A stretch of DNA of 64,000 nt, taken from assembly GCA_024362935.1 (NCBI GenBank), contig JANCRA010000025.1, forward strand, positions 9,326,936 through 9,390,935. The letters are read 5' to 3'. Positions 1 to 10,564 of this stretch are shown here, in pieces. The number at the start of each line of letters is the position of its first letter. The first letter of the stretch is position 1. Made by a program: the position numbers and the translations under genes. The notes under the pieces are model-generated. The model saw nothing but the letters and a program-made list of their open reading frames with translations, was not told where the DNA came from and searched no databases. This DNA is from Setophaga petechia (lineage: Eukaryota > Chordata > Aves > Passeriformes > Parulidae).

Positions 1-3000
1 ACACGCTAGCCACGCACATGGTTAAAATGAGAGCAGAGAAATAAAGCAAATGAAATCAGAAATATTAGCGCCTGCACTGTTCCTCACAAACTTCAATATA
101 AAGCAGATCTGAATACTTTCAGTGTTACATTTCCACAACACAGCTGGGTAGAGAAGATTCTGGCTATTTAGTTCTGCCTGGTGAGCATTTGTCAGCTGTC
201 CCTCCTCCCAGAAAAAGATTTGTAATCCAAACAAGTTATGAGATTTCCTGGTAACTGAAGTGGCACAATTTTACTAGCCAGGCACCTTGGAGTGTGAATT
301 CTCGTAAATTATTCCATCCACTACATCATACATCCTAAAAACTTGCCAAAACTCTCAATATGTTTTAATACAATTTCAAATAGCACAGTTTTGTACAGGC
401 TTTAAAAAAAGCCAAAACACAAACCACAACCAACAGACAGATCCAGTAATAACACAGAATAATCTGAATTGAAAGGTACTAAAAAGGATCATCAAATCTA
501 GCTCTTAAGTTAAGGACCCATCCAGGGACCAATATCAAGCAATCTTAAATAGGGATGCAAGTTTTGTAACTGCTTTTGCCCAACTTTCTAGCTTTGCAGC
601 CTAAGAGTGTATTGAGAAGATTAAATGGCAATTAAAAAACCCAAAAACAACACCACACCACCATTCTTTTCACATGAGATATGCTTTAAGCTGTAGATTC
701 ACGTAGAAACAAACTTAGCAAAAGAGTTAGAAGCCCATCATTATTCTCTGTTAATACAGAGAATTACAGCACAGGCTACCTGTTAAGTGACAGGTGTGCA
801 CTTAGCTAGCATCTGGTCCAAAGGAGAGTTTGAATCTGCAAGGTAAAAAATGAGCAACTCTGAATTATTTTATACCAAATCTCAAAACAAAAATGCTGGC
901 AAAGCAGGCACAGCCAAATGTGCCTTTACTTAAATTCACAGGAAATGCAAAGAAGCACACTACAGAGACCATCACACTGTCTGGAAGATGGAGCACATCC
1001 TAAACACCTGTCACCATCCTCAACCACTCCCATTAGCTCTTGGGCAAGCTTGTTCAACCCTCATAAAAATATCCTGGACTAAGCCAAGCCCACCAGGCAC
1101 TCTTAACTACATGCAATTCACATTTTGTGTCAACACATCAAGCGCCAGGCCAAAAAAATGTAGATATACCCCTGACCTGGCCAAGGCAGTCCCAAAATGT
1201 AGGTATCACATTCACAGAAGTCAGGACACACTTTCATCGTGCCTTACACCTGAACAGAGGGTTTTCTATCCCCAGGTTCAGTGTGTGTCCAACAATTCAT
1301 CCCAAACATGGCAGAATGGAAAAAAAAAAAACTTATTGAATTCAGCATTTAAACCAGGTCACAGATTAAGGTTTCAAATGTATCAAAATCTATCATTTTC
1401 TTCACAGACAAATTTAGGTGATGTGATCATATAATATGTCACTTCTTACTCAACACTTTATATATAGCCCTGACTTTTCTTGAGATGACTTGAAAACTCT
1501 GCCAGCTGTACTTGACCTCCAAACAAAGGATTCATCCTGCTATGCAAAATGTAGCATGCATAGAACCAAAAAAGAGGAATATCCTTCATCCAAAAAAATT
1601 TGAAATAAAAGGAAGTAATTAAAAAAATACAAATATGGCAAGAAATTAATTACTAGAAAATTACTAAAAATCCATTCCATTCCATTGCACCATGGTTGTA
1701 ACTAAGTTTAGCCTAATTACACCATGTCTAGAGCCTGCAAACATTTATGGATACACTTGACTTAGGAATCTCCTTGAAGTTTCAGCTCCTCACTGCACAA
1801 AGTTATTCCCTGAAGTGGGTCTTCACAGGCACAAGTCCCAAGAACACAGGACTCACAAAATAGTGAGCTAAAATAGTGATAGGCAAGTTGTGAATGACAT
1901 TCCAACAGAGAAGCCAGTAAAAGGATGACTCCATCCCCATAACTTTGTCCATAATGTTTCTAAGCAACATGAATTTGCAGGCACTTCACTGCTGCAATTA
2001 CAGTGATGTCTCAGATAAAATTGGTACAGCTTCAGTCTGCAGTCTTGAGTAATTTCTGAACCCTGTAATTAGTTTTATCAGAAGAAAAGCTCAGACTATT
2101 TCATTTCATATAGAATAAATAGACAGTTAATTTATAGTGGTTTTCATGTTCTCTACATTTTGATATAAAATTAAATACATGTTTGCTTTTGTCCTTTATT
2201 TTTGATATTTTAAGCAGCAGATGCCCATCCAAGAAGCCTCAATATCCCAAAGAACTGAGCACCATAAAGCTAATCATCCTGTTTATTGTGGAAACTTCTT
2301 ACTGATAAGAATTTTACACAGAAGAAATATAACATTATAGCCATCCAGTGTGGCACTATGCCACTTGGCAAGTTCCTGGTGTCTATCTTACATGAATTAA
2401 ACACCACAAGCATTTTTAATGAGCTTCTCAGGAAACATCATCACTCTTAAATCAGTGGTAATTCATCCCACATGAAGAATCTTACTTTCTAATCTACCCT
2501 TTGTTTCTAGTGTGTACAATTCAAGAAGTTCTTACAGAAATCCATTTTTGGCAAATAACTGAAAGTATCTTTGTGTCTTCTCTAGGTCAACCTTATAAAA
2601 ATTGGAAGATAAAGAAAACTTCTCATGCACTTGAGAGTTCAGAAAAACCTAGTATCAATGTGATAACACAACTGCACATTAAATTATGAAAGATCTCTCA
2701 TTGCAGTGTAACACACGTGGTTAAGTGGCTGTATTGTCAAATAAGACTTGATCTTGTACATCTGAAACCAACAGAAGGTTTGCCTCTGTTTCCTTGGGAC
2801 TGAACCAAGAGTTAATTACTACAGGCAACATTTCCAGAACTGTTAAATGCTAAGCAGCTTGCACTTAACTGCAGTAACAAGGAATTGTTGGATACAGACT
2901 GAGTTTGAAGTCATGATTAAGATTTTACTCTGATGTCCTATTGAGCACTTATATATTTAAAAAATCTGGATACTAGATATCCTATCTGGATAGATCTAAA

Positions 3001-4467
3001 TTCAGATAATGGAGATCTTTGAAATTCTATTTCAAGAAATACAGATAAATCTATTAAAACCTAGTAACACATAATTCTGAAAATACAACTTAGAAAATCT
3101 GAGACCACAGATGCTTTTGCTCTTAAAAATCTACTGCAAAACCTTTGAAAGACTTCATTAGCTTCCTCAGATTGATATTTTCACCACACCATCCACTGCA
3201 TTCTGCTGCTTCTTTAAAATAATGTACATGAGCATAGTGTTAATAAAAACTCACAGCAAAAAGCATTTATTTCCTTAAGAGTGTCTAGGTCTTGTAGCTG
3301 GAGAACTTGTGAATCACTTGTTACAAAACCATTACAAAAGATTTCAGTCTGTCTCTTTTTCTTGTTTTTGTCTTTTGGGAAAATGCAGAAGATTCACTCC
3401 CCCTCCTTTCTCTGTAGATTTAATGAGCCAGGCATGACAGCATTTCATCTGACACAGCATCTTGTCAGATCCAAAGTCTATTTCTCTATCTTAAATTTTA
3501 TTATTATCTGCTTTTGTTATATAATCATTCCTACAGGTATTTTCATATCCTTTTGGCTACAAACAGAATGAATTCTCAAAAAAATTCTCAAAACTGCTTC
3601 TTTATCTTCAACCCTCCAAATCCATACTGTAATGCAGAATACACAACATAGATGAGAAAATACCCAATACAAGAGGGTAGCAAAGCAGCTATAGATTAAA
3701 CACTTTCACACCAAGAGATAGAACAGAGTCAAATAAATCAGTGACTAAGAAATGCCAAGCTAGAAGCACATGAGAAAAGTAGATGGACAGGAGGTCCTGA
3801 GTATTCTAAAAGAGGTATTGTCACTCATCCCTGTTAAAGCTGCTGCACTTCACGTGAAATAGTTAAATCATTTGGTCCAGGAACAGACAGGATGGTCAAA
3901 TGACACAGAGAAGACCTGAAAAGGAATTTTGCAACTAAGGTACTCTAAAACCAGGAAACAAAGTCCAGTGGAGAAGAGTAATGCATCCTAGAAAAAAAAT
4001 AGATCAATGAATATTTCATTTATTTTTCAATATATTAACCAGTAGCTCACTTACCAAGCAGCTCATGTTACCTGGTGCTTGTACAGTGATAAAAGTACAT
4101 GCAATCACTGAAGTTTCCTGAACTCACCATAGTAGCAGTAAGAATAGAGATTTCATGCTTGTCTGCAGAGCTGGAGCACCTCAGCCAGTGTATCTCGCTA
4201 CCCCCCTAAACTTAAAAAAGGAAATATTTCAGAACCAAAATCTCAGGCCCACAAAAAGCTGTAACTATTTGAGGAGCCTGCAACCTTTCTTCCCTACAAA
4301 ACTTTTGTAAACGTCATCATCCACCCTCCCTCCTCTGAGGCTTTAGCTGCCAGTGTTCAAGCCATGCTCTGGTGGAGCGCAGCTGTGTAACCTGGAGCAG
4401 GGTCCTGGGAGAGCAGCTGGGAGAGGCTTTGTCTGTGCTTCACCCACACCTCCTCTCTTTGGCTCCT
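1..4467. other. Unannotated AT-rich single-copy sequence
   Basis: I see no gene, recognisable transposon or RNA gene here. The longest open stretch on the plus strand (988-1434, 148 codons) has a composition typical of chance frames in non-coding DNA and shows no domain, signal peptide or repeat that I recognise. Only short homopolymers occur, such as an A-run near 1320. The sequence could be intergenic or intronic. Confidence 0.6.
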
Positions 4468-4473
4468 GAGCTG
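4468..4473. repeat. Target-site duplication GAGCTG, left copy of LTR A1
   Basis: It matches exactly the six bases at 4782-4787 on the other side of the LTR. This fixes both element ends and shows that the LTR integrated as a retroviral unit. Confidence 0.85.
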
Positions 4474-4781
4474 TGTAGGGCGGGTAAAACATAAGTAAAT
4501 AAAGGTAGTATAGAAAGCAATCCTACCCACTAAAGAATTGCAGCTGAGCCAATTATTAAGGCTTAGGAGCAGGCCTGATGTTAACAGGCCACACCTGAGC
4601 CAATAACAAGGGTGTTATAAAAGAGCAGATTGGCTGGTTGAGGGGAACTGGAGTCAGTTGGCCACTGTGAGGACAAGGAAGAGGAGCTGCCTACAAGAAA
4701 CCTCGAGGAGATACAAAACTCTGGCAATATGGAACCCTTGCAATGTAATGACATTAGAACTCTTCCACTATAATGGTAACA
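4474..4781 (+). mobile_element. Solo LTR, family A copy 1 (A1), endogenous retrovirus
   Basis: The 308-bp element begins TGTAGGG and ends GTAACA, giving the canonical TG...CA ends. It is flanked by a perfect 6-bp duplication GAGCTG (4468-4473 and 4782-4787), the hallmark of retroviral integration; six bases is most typical of class II (ERVK-like) elements. A TATAAAAG box lies at 4616-4623. Most of its length aligns with the inverted copy at 12919-13231, with shared blocks such as 'aggagcaggcct', 'acaggccacacctg' and 'aaactctggcaat'. No internal retroviral sequence follows, so it is a solo LTR left by recombination between two LTRs. The family name cannot be given without a repeat library. Confidence 0.88.
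4616..4623 (+). promoter_or_regulatory. TATA box of LTR A1
   Basis: TATAAAAG sits roughly in the middle of the LTR. The inverted copy has the same box as CTTTTATA at 13081-13088. A retained box does not show present activity. Confidence 0.65.
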
Positions 4782-4787
4782 GAGCTG
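4782..4787. repeat. Target-site duplication GAGCTG, right copy of LTR A1
   Basis: This is the exact partner of 4468-4473. Confidence 0.85.
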
Positions 4788-5048
4788 CAGTTAAACTCAG
4801 GATTAGGCCTCAGTTTGCTTCTAGGCTCTGCTCTAGGTACACATGGCTTGGTCAAGGTGATATCCTGGCTAGACTCATCTGCACCTGATCAATATAGACT
4901 TGTCTAGTAAGGAAAAAAATGGTGGTGTTATCCTTAGGATTCGTTTCACAATCCCAAAATAAGGTTTGTCTTTCTTTTTAAGTAAATTTAGGCATACAAC
5001 AAGCAGTTGGGTTTTTCATTGATATAAAAATGGATTTCACAAAATTAA

Positions 5049-6457
5049 TTAGAATTTTTTTTTCCTGATCAACAATCTTTTATTATTTCTTTGGAGGCCT
5101 TCTTTTCTTTTAGTATCTCTTTAGGAGCCATTGTTGGACATAGTTAGTACCAGATGCAACTTTTGCTTGGTAAGTTCCTGAACAAGAACAGCAATGCTTT
5201 CTCATGGGAAGGAAAGAACTTAGCCCCAGTGTTGGAGGTGCAGATAAGAAGCTGTGTTGTGCAGCTTAAGGGCAGAAGCAACTTTCTATCCTGGCAGATT
5301 TGGTTTGGAAGCACTGACTCAGTTTGTACAATCATGGAGTTCATATCCATCTTTGGAAGGCAGTTTCCCTCCTGAAGGAATCAATTTGTTGTGTGTTTTC
5401 CACTTCCTTGAGGCAGCCTTCTTGAAATTCTGCCAGCACGCTTCTTTTGGACAATAGGGTAAGCAACTGTGCTGGGTCTTGGTGCACAGCAGATTTATTG
5501 CCCCACACAGGTAATGCCCAGTAGCAGTGTTCTGACACCTCTGCATAGGATCAGTCCCTGGCTGTTTTGGATTTTGGAGGAGGGGATGCCATTTCGTTTG
5601 AGATGGCATCTAGTCCCTCTCCTTGGCAAAGAAACCAAGTTTGGATGGGCACTTTGAGTGGTTTCAGTGAGTTTAAAGGCTTTTCCCAATAGGCAGTTCT
5701 CTGGGTTAGAGTCGTTGAACTGTCAATGGGAATGCAGAGGCCAGGCCTCTGAGGACAGGTTTTTGTCCCTTGTAGCCTTAGTATGTGAGCAGTCCCTGGT
5801 GCCACCCTATTTGGATCCTGACTCTGAGAGATGAAGGCTTATGGTGGTACCTAGAGCTGAGAAGGAAAGTGATGATAGCAGGGTGTGTGTTTGTAGTTTG
5901 ATGGGTGCAATTGAAATTGTAGATAGCAAAAAGCTTTCTCCACTGACAGTTTTGCGAGCTCTGTTTTTGGCAGTTGTTTTCAAGTTTGTTACCAGACTCT
6001 ACAAGAGTGAAAAAGTTGGTTAGGGCAGAGGAGCTGGTGTTGGCCTTTGAGTGTGATGCAAAGAAGAGTACCCACTTGGATGGGCAAAATCCTTTTGTCC
6101 TGACAGAGTTGATTGGAGAGCAGGGACGTTTCTGACTCGGCAGTGTCCTGGGGGTGATTTCGAGCTGGGCTCGGTGCGTGTCCTTGTTTTGTGAGTCGAC
6201 AGCGCCATGGTGTGGTTATTTAGATGAGCGCTGACAGTGCCCAGGAAAAAGAAAAGCGCTTTTCTAGCCCAGCCCCGTTCGTGTGGGTGGGAGCACGGTG
6301 AGGGCAAGAGCTCCGCTGTGGATCGTGGCTCTTGGGCACTGACAGAATGGGATCCTGCATGTGGCAGAGAAGGAAGAGGAATCATTTCATTGTTGGCTGT
6401 GCAGTTTATAAGCTTCAAAATAAAAGGCAATTGCAGCATGGCCTCTTCCTTTTAGAA
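5049..6457 (-). other. Unidentified block, possible retrocopy of an unknown transcript
   Basis: On the minus strand the block ends with an AATAAA-type signal about 20 nt before a run of nine A (T-run at 5055-5063 on the plus strand), which is how a reverse-transcribed mRNA would end. The hexamer TTAGAA lies just outside this end (5049-5054) and again at 6452-6457, so it could be a short target-site duplication. Several minus-strand frames of 84-139 codons exist (6020-6439, 5551-5805, 5319-5609), but none resembles a protein I know and they lie in different frames. Part of the block (about 6100-6350) is more GC- and CpG-rich than its surroundings. It could equally be ordinary unique DNA; A-runs of nine and six-base matches arise easily by chance. 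Confidence 0.2.
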
Positions 6458-7606
6458 CATTTTCTGTGGCATCAGCTGCTCAACATGTAACTCACACCCA
6501 CTGAACTGCATCCAGCTCTCTAGAGATATGCACTTTCCCTCAAGGTCTATGTACCATCTTGCACTCTAACTCTTGAAGATACAAACTACTTCAAAATGTC
6601 CAGCACCCGCTATCAAAGAAAAAGTCCTACAGCAAAAAGGCAGTGCTGGCCATAATAGTCCCTTTGCAGTCTGTAAACGAAACGAAACACACTAGTGATT
6701 CACATGTTCCTTCTCAATTATATATATATATAGTATCAGCACATTCTCTCAAAGCGGCAGAGACTGTTGTTACAGCGAGGTGTTTTCAGCTGCACTTCTG
6801 ACTGATGTGCCAGGACAGAAGGCATTTGCCAACATCCCCCCTTTCCTGTGCAAACTGACCCAGTGTTCTAAAGCTCTGGGCTACAGGATGTAACCAAGCT
6901 ATCAAGAATCGCTCCATTACATAACGCAACTGCCGAGTGAGAGACAGGGTTAAAGGCTGGCAACGCCTGGGGAGTCCCTAGGGATGACTTTCTCTGGGGC
7001 TCCCTCCTCTGCAGTGGGGATCTCCTCACACACTTTCCCTGCCCCAGCACAGGAGGCTGAGCCTGCTGGAGGGTATCCATCCTTCCTAGAGTCCCTTTTG
7101 GCACCTGTGCATCCCTGCACAGCTCCTTCGGATGCTGCTGTCCCCTGAATCGACACAGACTGCGCTGCATTTGCCTGCTGCCGATTTGAGGCAAAGAAAG
7201 AGGAAGAGTTCATCAAGGCTCGACCTGAAATGATGCTTCTGGTTCTCCTTACAGCTTTGGCAATAGAGCAATATCGCTATCCCTGCCACTCACTCACCCT
7301 TGGAATGCACACATGGGCCCGTGTGTCACTTCAGGTGACCCCAAGTGGCCGCGTTGGTGTGAAAGGGCAGTTGCTGTTTCACTGTTACAGTTCTGGCTTG
7401 TTAAAGCCCCTCCTACCTGCACTACAGCCCGTGCTTGGAAGACACAAAACTACCATCCTGGAGGAAAGGCATTGAATGCTTGACAAAGCCTGAAGGGAAC
7501 ACTCTGATTACCCCACCAGGTTTTTTTGTTGAAGTTGCTAACAAAGACCAGTCTTGAAACCCTGGTGATAAAAACAAGAGCAGGCTCCTGGTACTAAAGT
7601 GATTTC
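6458..7606. other. Unannotated sequence
   Basis: No gene or named repeat is recognised. A short (TA)n run sits at about 6720-6732. Overlapping minus-strand frames at 6868-7289 are rich in Gln, Arg, Ser and Cys, without family features, and look like chance frames in moderately GC-rich DNA. Confidence 0.5.
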
Positions 7607-7612
7607 AGCATT

Positions 7613-8128
7613 TGTTATGAAAAAAAGAAAGGCCTAAAGCAAGTGGACCCAGGCTGAGCAGGAGCATTCCCATCAGGGATGCTGCAGCGCTAGCGCTGGG
7701 GCTGCTCAGCAGCAATGTCCCCATGTCCCCGATGGAGCAACACGGATTCAGTGGGTCAGAAACCCCTTTTTATCCTGGTTTTTGTCCCTTTGGATTTGTT
7801 TCTTTTTGGATCCTTCATCTGCATGACAGTTTAAGGTGCTTGATTGGCCCATTGTAATTTTGTCCAGGCTGGCTCGTTTCGCCTGGGGGATAGTACACGC
7901 TTAGGTGTATTATGGTATGTTGAGTACCGTATTTCTTATAACCACCCTTTTAACCTCTTTTACAATATAATACCCCAACTAACAGTACATGCTTAACGAT
8001 CTATCAACTATTTTTCAACAGTTTCTAACCTATTTTTTAACACCTGGAATGGGGTTTTTGTTGTTTTATTTTTTGGGTCCTCAGTCCTGCGTGGGACTCA
8101 GTAACTGGGTGCTGCAGAGGCCCTGGCA
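7613..8128 (-). mobile_element. Candidate LTR, family E
   Basis: Read on the minus strand, this segment has promoter-like organisation: a CCAAT motif ('gggccaatcaagc', about 7840-7852), then a TATA-like 'gataaaaagggg' (around 7764-7776), then a GC-rich stretch. The proposed ends read TG...CA (TGTTATG at 7613, CTGGCA at 8128), and the flanking hexamers agcatt and ggcatc share only the core GCAT, so the duplication is weak. No second copy exists in the window to confirm the borders. It lies within about 40 bp of LTR B1 in the opposite orientation. The LTR call rests on motif order. Confidence 0.45.
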
Positions 8129-8289
8129 GGCATCAAATATGCTTGCCCCACGCCCAGAGGTGGATAATGAGATGATTGGCTCTCACAATTAAAAGATAAC
8201 TATTGTGTGAATATTAAGAAAAGCTTTAGTGACATATATAGACTTTGGGGAGAACAACGTATAGATGTATAGAACTATGGGGAGAATGG

Positions 8290-8333
8290 AGGACATCTAA
8301 ACCACAATAACATTATTGTAGTTTAGATGTCCT
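8290..8333. repeat. 44-bp near-perfect palindrome inside LTR B1
   Basis: The arms 8290-8310 (starting AGGACATCTAAAC) and 8313-8333 (ending GTTTAGATGTCCT) are reverse complements with one mismatch around a 2-nt centre. Weaker pairing extends outward to about 8275-8348. LTR B2 has only one arm at the matching place, so B1 gained an inverted duplication or B2 lost one. Confidence 0.85.
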
Positions 8334-8375
8334 CTGTTCTCTCCATTGTTCCTTCCCCCCCGTATTGTTGCCATC

Positions 8376-8393
8376 AGACAGCCTGGGCTGTCT
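8376..8393. repeat. Short hairpin conserved in both B LTRs
   Basis: AGACAGCC and GGCTGTCT form 8-bp arms around TG. The same hairpin is present in B2 as agacagcc-ca-ggctgtct (about 12288-12306). Retention in both copies suggests it belonged to the ancestral LTR. Confidence 0.6.
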
Positions 8394-8582
8394 AGGACAG
8401 GTACAAAGGAGGCTGCACGTATACCCCTTGCATGGGGCAGTTGGGAATGGAAAAGCTTAGGAGGTGTGGCATGGCAACCTTTGATCTCCAACCAAGTCAC
8501 AAGCAGTTTCCACTGATAAATGGCAAAGAAGAGCTGACTGACAGACTTTGGGAGGGGCCGGGCTGATGCAACCCCCCAGGGG

Positions 8583-8590
8583 TATAAAAG
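8583..8590 (+). promoter_or_regulatory. TATA box of LTR B1
   Basis: TATAAAAG is shared with the inverted copy (CTTTTATA at 12074-12081). Transcription, if any, would start about 25-30 bp downstream and run into the GC-rich tract. Confidence 0.65.
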
Positions 8591-8748
8591 ACTGAGCATC
8601 CATCTTCATTCAAGATGAACTGTCTGCGTGGTATGCACGAGGGCAGTTCCTAGTGCTGCAGCTTTTTCTTTATGTAGTCTTTTGTTGTATTTCTGTTAAG
8701 GTTTAATAACCTTTTATAAATTTTCAGAGTGAGCAGTTGTATCTCACA

Positions 8749-9009
8749 GGCGGCACAAGATCTCCTCCAGCGCCGGCCTGTCCGCGGCGTGCTTGGACAA
8801 ACACCAGCGGATCAGATGTTGGCGCTCCGGGAGAGAAGCCAGAGAGCGCCGGTCCCTTACAGAAGGTTCCTGCCCAGATGCTCAATGCGGGCTCGGCTGG
8901 GGGTGTGTGCGAGGCTGCCTGTGAGGGAGGTGGGAGCGGCGCCGCTGGAGCCCCGAGCCGCTGGTGCGCCCCTCCGTGCCACCGCTGCCACCGGGCACCT
9001 GCGCCCGAC
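8749..9009. other. CpG-rich segment between LTR B1 and the minisatellite
   Basis: About 260 bp are strongly GC- and CpG-rich ('gcgccggcc', 'gtccgcggcg', 'agcggcgccgc'), in contrast to the AT-rich surroundings. It begins directly at the LTR edge. It might be a retroviral leader, an independent CpG island or flanking DNA. An ATG at 8816 opens a frame of 149 codons running to 9265 through the repeat that follows. Its product has no recognisable domain and I do not call it a gene. Confidence 0.5.
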
Positions 9010-10260
9010 CCCCAAATGGGAAGGGGATGGAGCCAGAGCCGGCCCCCCCAAATCGCAGGGGGATGGAGCCAGAGCCGCCCCCCCCAAAATGGCAGGGGGA
9101 TGGAGACAGAGCCGGCCCCCCAAATCCGAAGGGGATGGAGACAGAGCCGGCCCGCAAAATCGCAGGGGGATGGAGCCAGAGCCGGCTGCCCAAAATCCGA
9201 AGGGGATGGAGCCCCCAAATCGGTGGGGGAGCAGAGCCTACCCCCGGACCAGCAAAGCTAAGTAGGACGGAGAATGGCTGGGGGCTGCGAGGACGGCGAC
9301 AGCACCAGCCCCCAGCAAATCGCAGCGGGACAAAGAGCCGCCGCCACCCAAATCTGAGGGGGATGGAGCCAGGGCCAGTCGCCCAAAATCAGAGGGGAAC
9401 AAAGCCCACTCGAGCCCCTCAAAATCGGTAGGGGGCAGAGACTACCCCAGCCCTCCGCCAAAGCAGAAGGGGGGCAGCGATTACTCCCTGTCCCCCTAAA
9501 TCACACGGGCACAGACAGACGGCCAGCTCCCCCCATATCGGAGGGGGTCGGACACAGAGAGCCTCCGAAAGTGGAGGGGGGACCGAGACCGGCCCAGCGC
9601 GAGGGACACAAACCCCTCGAGCATCCCCGCGGGTGCCTGATAAAATGAAATTGGCAGAAATCAACACGTCAAGTGCTTTGACTGATATTTGCTCTCCCAA
9701 CGAGTTACCTGTGATGAACATGCAAAGAAATCTCAGAGCCCCGGCTCTCCCCGTGGGAGCGGAGGGCGGAGACAGCCCCGGCCAGCACACAGGGGAGCGG
9801 TGGACAGAGCTGCCCCGATCCCCCATAGGGGAAAGGAGTGTGGAGACCCCTGAGCCCTCCCCCGAGCCGAGAGGAGGATGAGACCTGGCAACCGCAAAGG
9901 CGAGCTGAGGATGGGGAAATCCCCGATATCCCCAAAAGAGAGGAGGACGGAGAATATCCCGACCCCCCACACTCTCCCTCCGGCCAAAGTTAAGGACAAA
10001 CGCAGATGCCCTCCGTCCCTCCCCCAAAAGGGGAGGAGCATGGGGACCTCCAAGCCACCCGAAAGAGGAGAGTGGATCAAGGTTCCCTGGTCCCCCCATA
10101 GGGCAGTGGGGATGGAGACCACCCAGCCCTTCCCCGTTGAGGAGAGGAGGGCGGACACCCCCGTTGGCCCCCAGAAGAGAGAAGCACAGAAACTCCCTGG
10201 CCACCCCAACGGGGAGGGGAGGGCAGAGAAGCTCCTGTGCCCACCCCCTGCCTTCCCCCA
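9010..10260. repeat. GC-rich degenerate minisatellite, about 36-bp unit
   Basis: From 9010 to about 9240 there are six clear units built around 'ccccaaat.g.aggggatgga' and 'gccagagccggcc', with period about 36 bp. Looser units with the same skeleton (Cn-AAA-GAGGGG-TGGAGA-C) continue to about 9620. A non-repetitive interruption of about 100 bp at 9635-9735 is followed by more diverged units of 36-50 bp to about 10260. Because 36 is divisible by three and the units are poor in stop codons, long frames stay open on both strands; the longest is 261 codons on the minus strand (9419-10204). Their products are low-complexity Gly/Pro/Arg/Ser repeats, so I treat them as by-products of the repeat. Confidence 0.75.
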
Positions 10261-10490
10261 GGCAGCACTTCGGGCTATGGGGTGCTCGCAGGAGCAGCAG
10301 CTTTGCAGAAAACTATCAGGGGCCACCCTTAACAAGATCAACATGAGAGAAATGGGCACTTGCAGCCACGCAGGGCAAAGATTCCCTGGGCTCCTTAGGA
10401 GGAGTTTTGCCAGCAGGGTGAGGCAGCTGAGTACCAGGGTCTTCTCAGGGCTGTCCCGTGATGGGCAGGAGACAATCAGCACAAATTACA

Positions 10491-10521
10491 AGAAAAAAAA
10501 AAGAAAAAAAAGAAAAGAAAA
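10491..10521. repeat. A-rich simple repeat (An with G)
   Basis: A purine run of the type (A)n-G-(A)n separates the GC-rich tract from the CR1 fragment. It may be slippage or the remains of an A-tail; nothing decides between these. Confidence 0.5.
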
Positions 10522-10564
10522 TGTATTTCAACAGAAGACAAAAGTGCTTTTACTCCAAGAGTGA

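Larger units (their letters stand above)
8168..8748 (+). mobile_element. LTR, family B copy 1 (B1)
   Basis: The element runs from TGAGATGATTGG to ATCTCACA and aligns along its length with the inverted copy at 11919-12446. Shared landmarks are the TATA box in 'ggtataaaagactgagcatc', the hairpin AGACAGCC/GGCTGTCT at 8376-8393 and the U5-like end 'agcagtt..tctcaca'. Similarity to B2 continues weakly about 20 bp upstream of 8168, so the true left end may lie nearer 8140. I found no target-site duplication. Relative to B2 it carries a fold-back segment (see 8290-8333). Sequence after 8748 is GC-rich and differs from the flank of B2, which fits either an unrelated flank or a 5' LTR followed by its own leader. 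No primer-binding site is recognisable. Confidence 0.8.

Noticed and set aside
988..1434. 148-codon plus-strand frame
   Set aside because: Lies in AT-rich DNA and has no domain or signal. It overlaps another frame of similar character.
8816..8840. Retroviral primer-binding site resembling 'ttggcgctccggg' after LTR B1
   Set aside because: A binding site should lie within a few bases of the LTR end at 8748, and this is about 70 bp away. Its complement lacks the T-loop sequence expected of a tRNA 3' end.
9419..10482. Minus-strand frames of 261 and 249 codons (9419-10204, 9733-10482)
   Set aside because: They overlap one another and a 228-codon plus-strand frame in degenerate GC-rich repeat. 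Products are Gly/Pro/Leu/Ser-rich without domains. Open frames in several phases at once indicate stop-poor composition and not coding.
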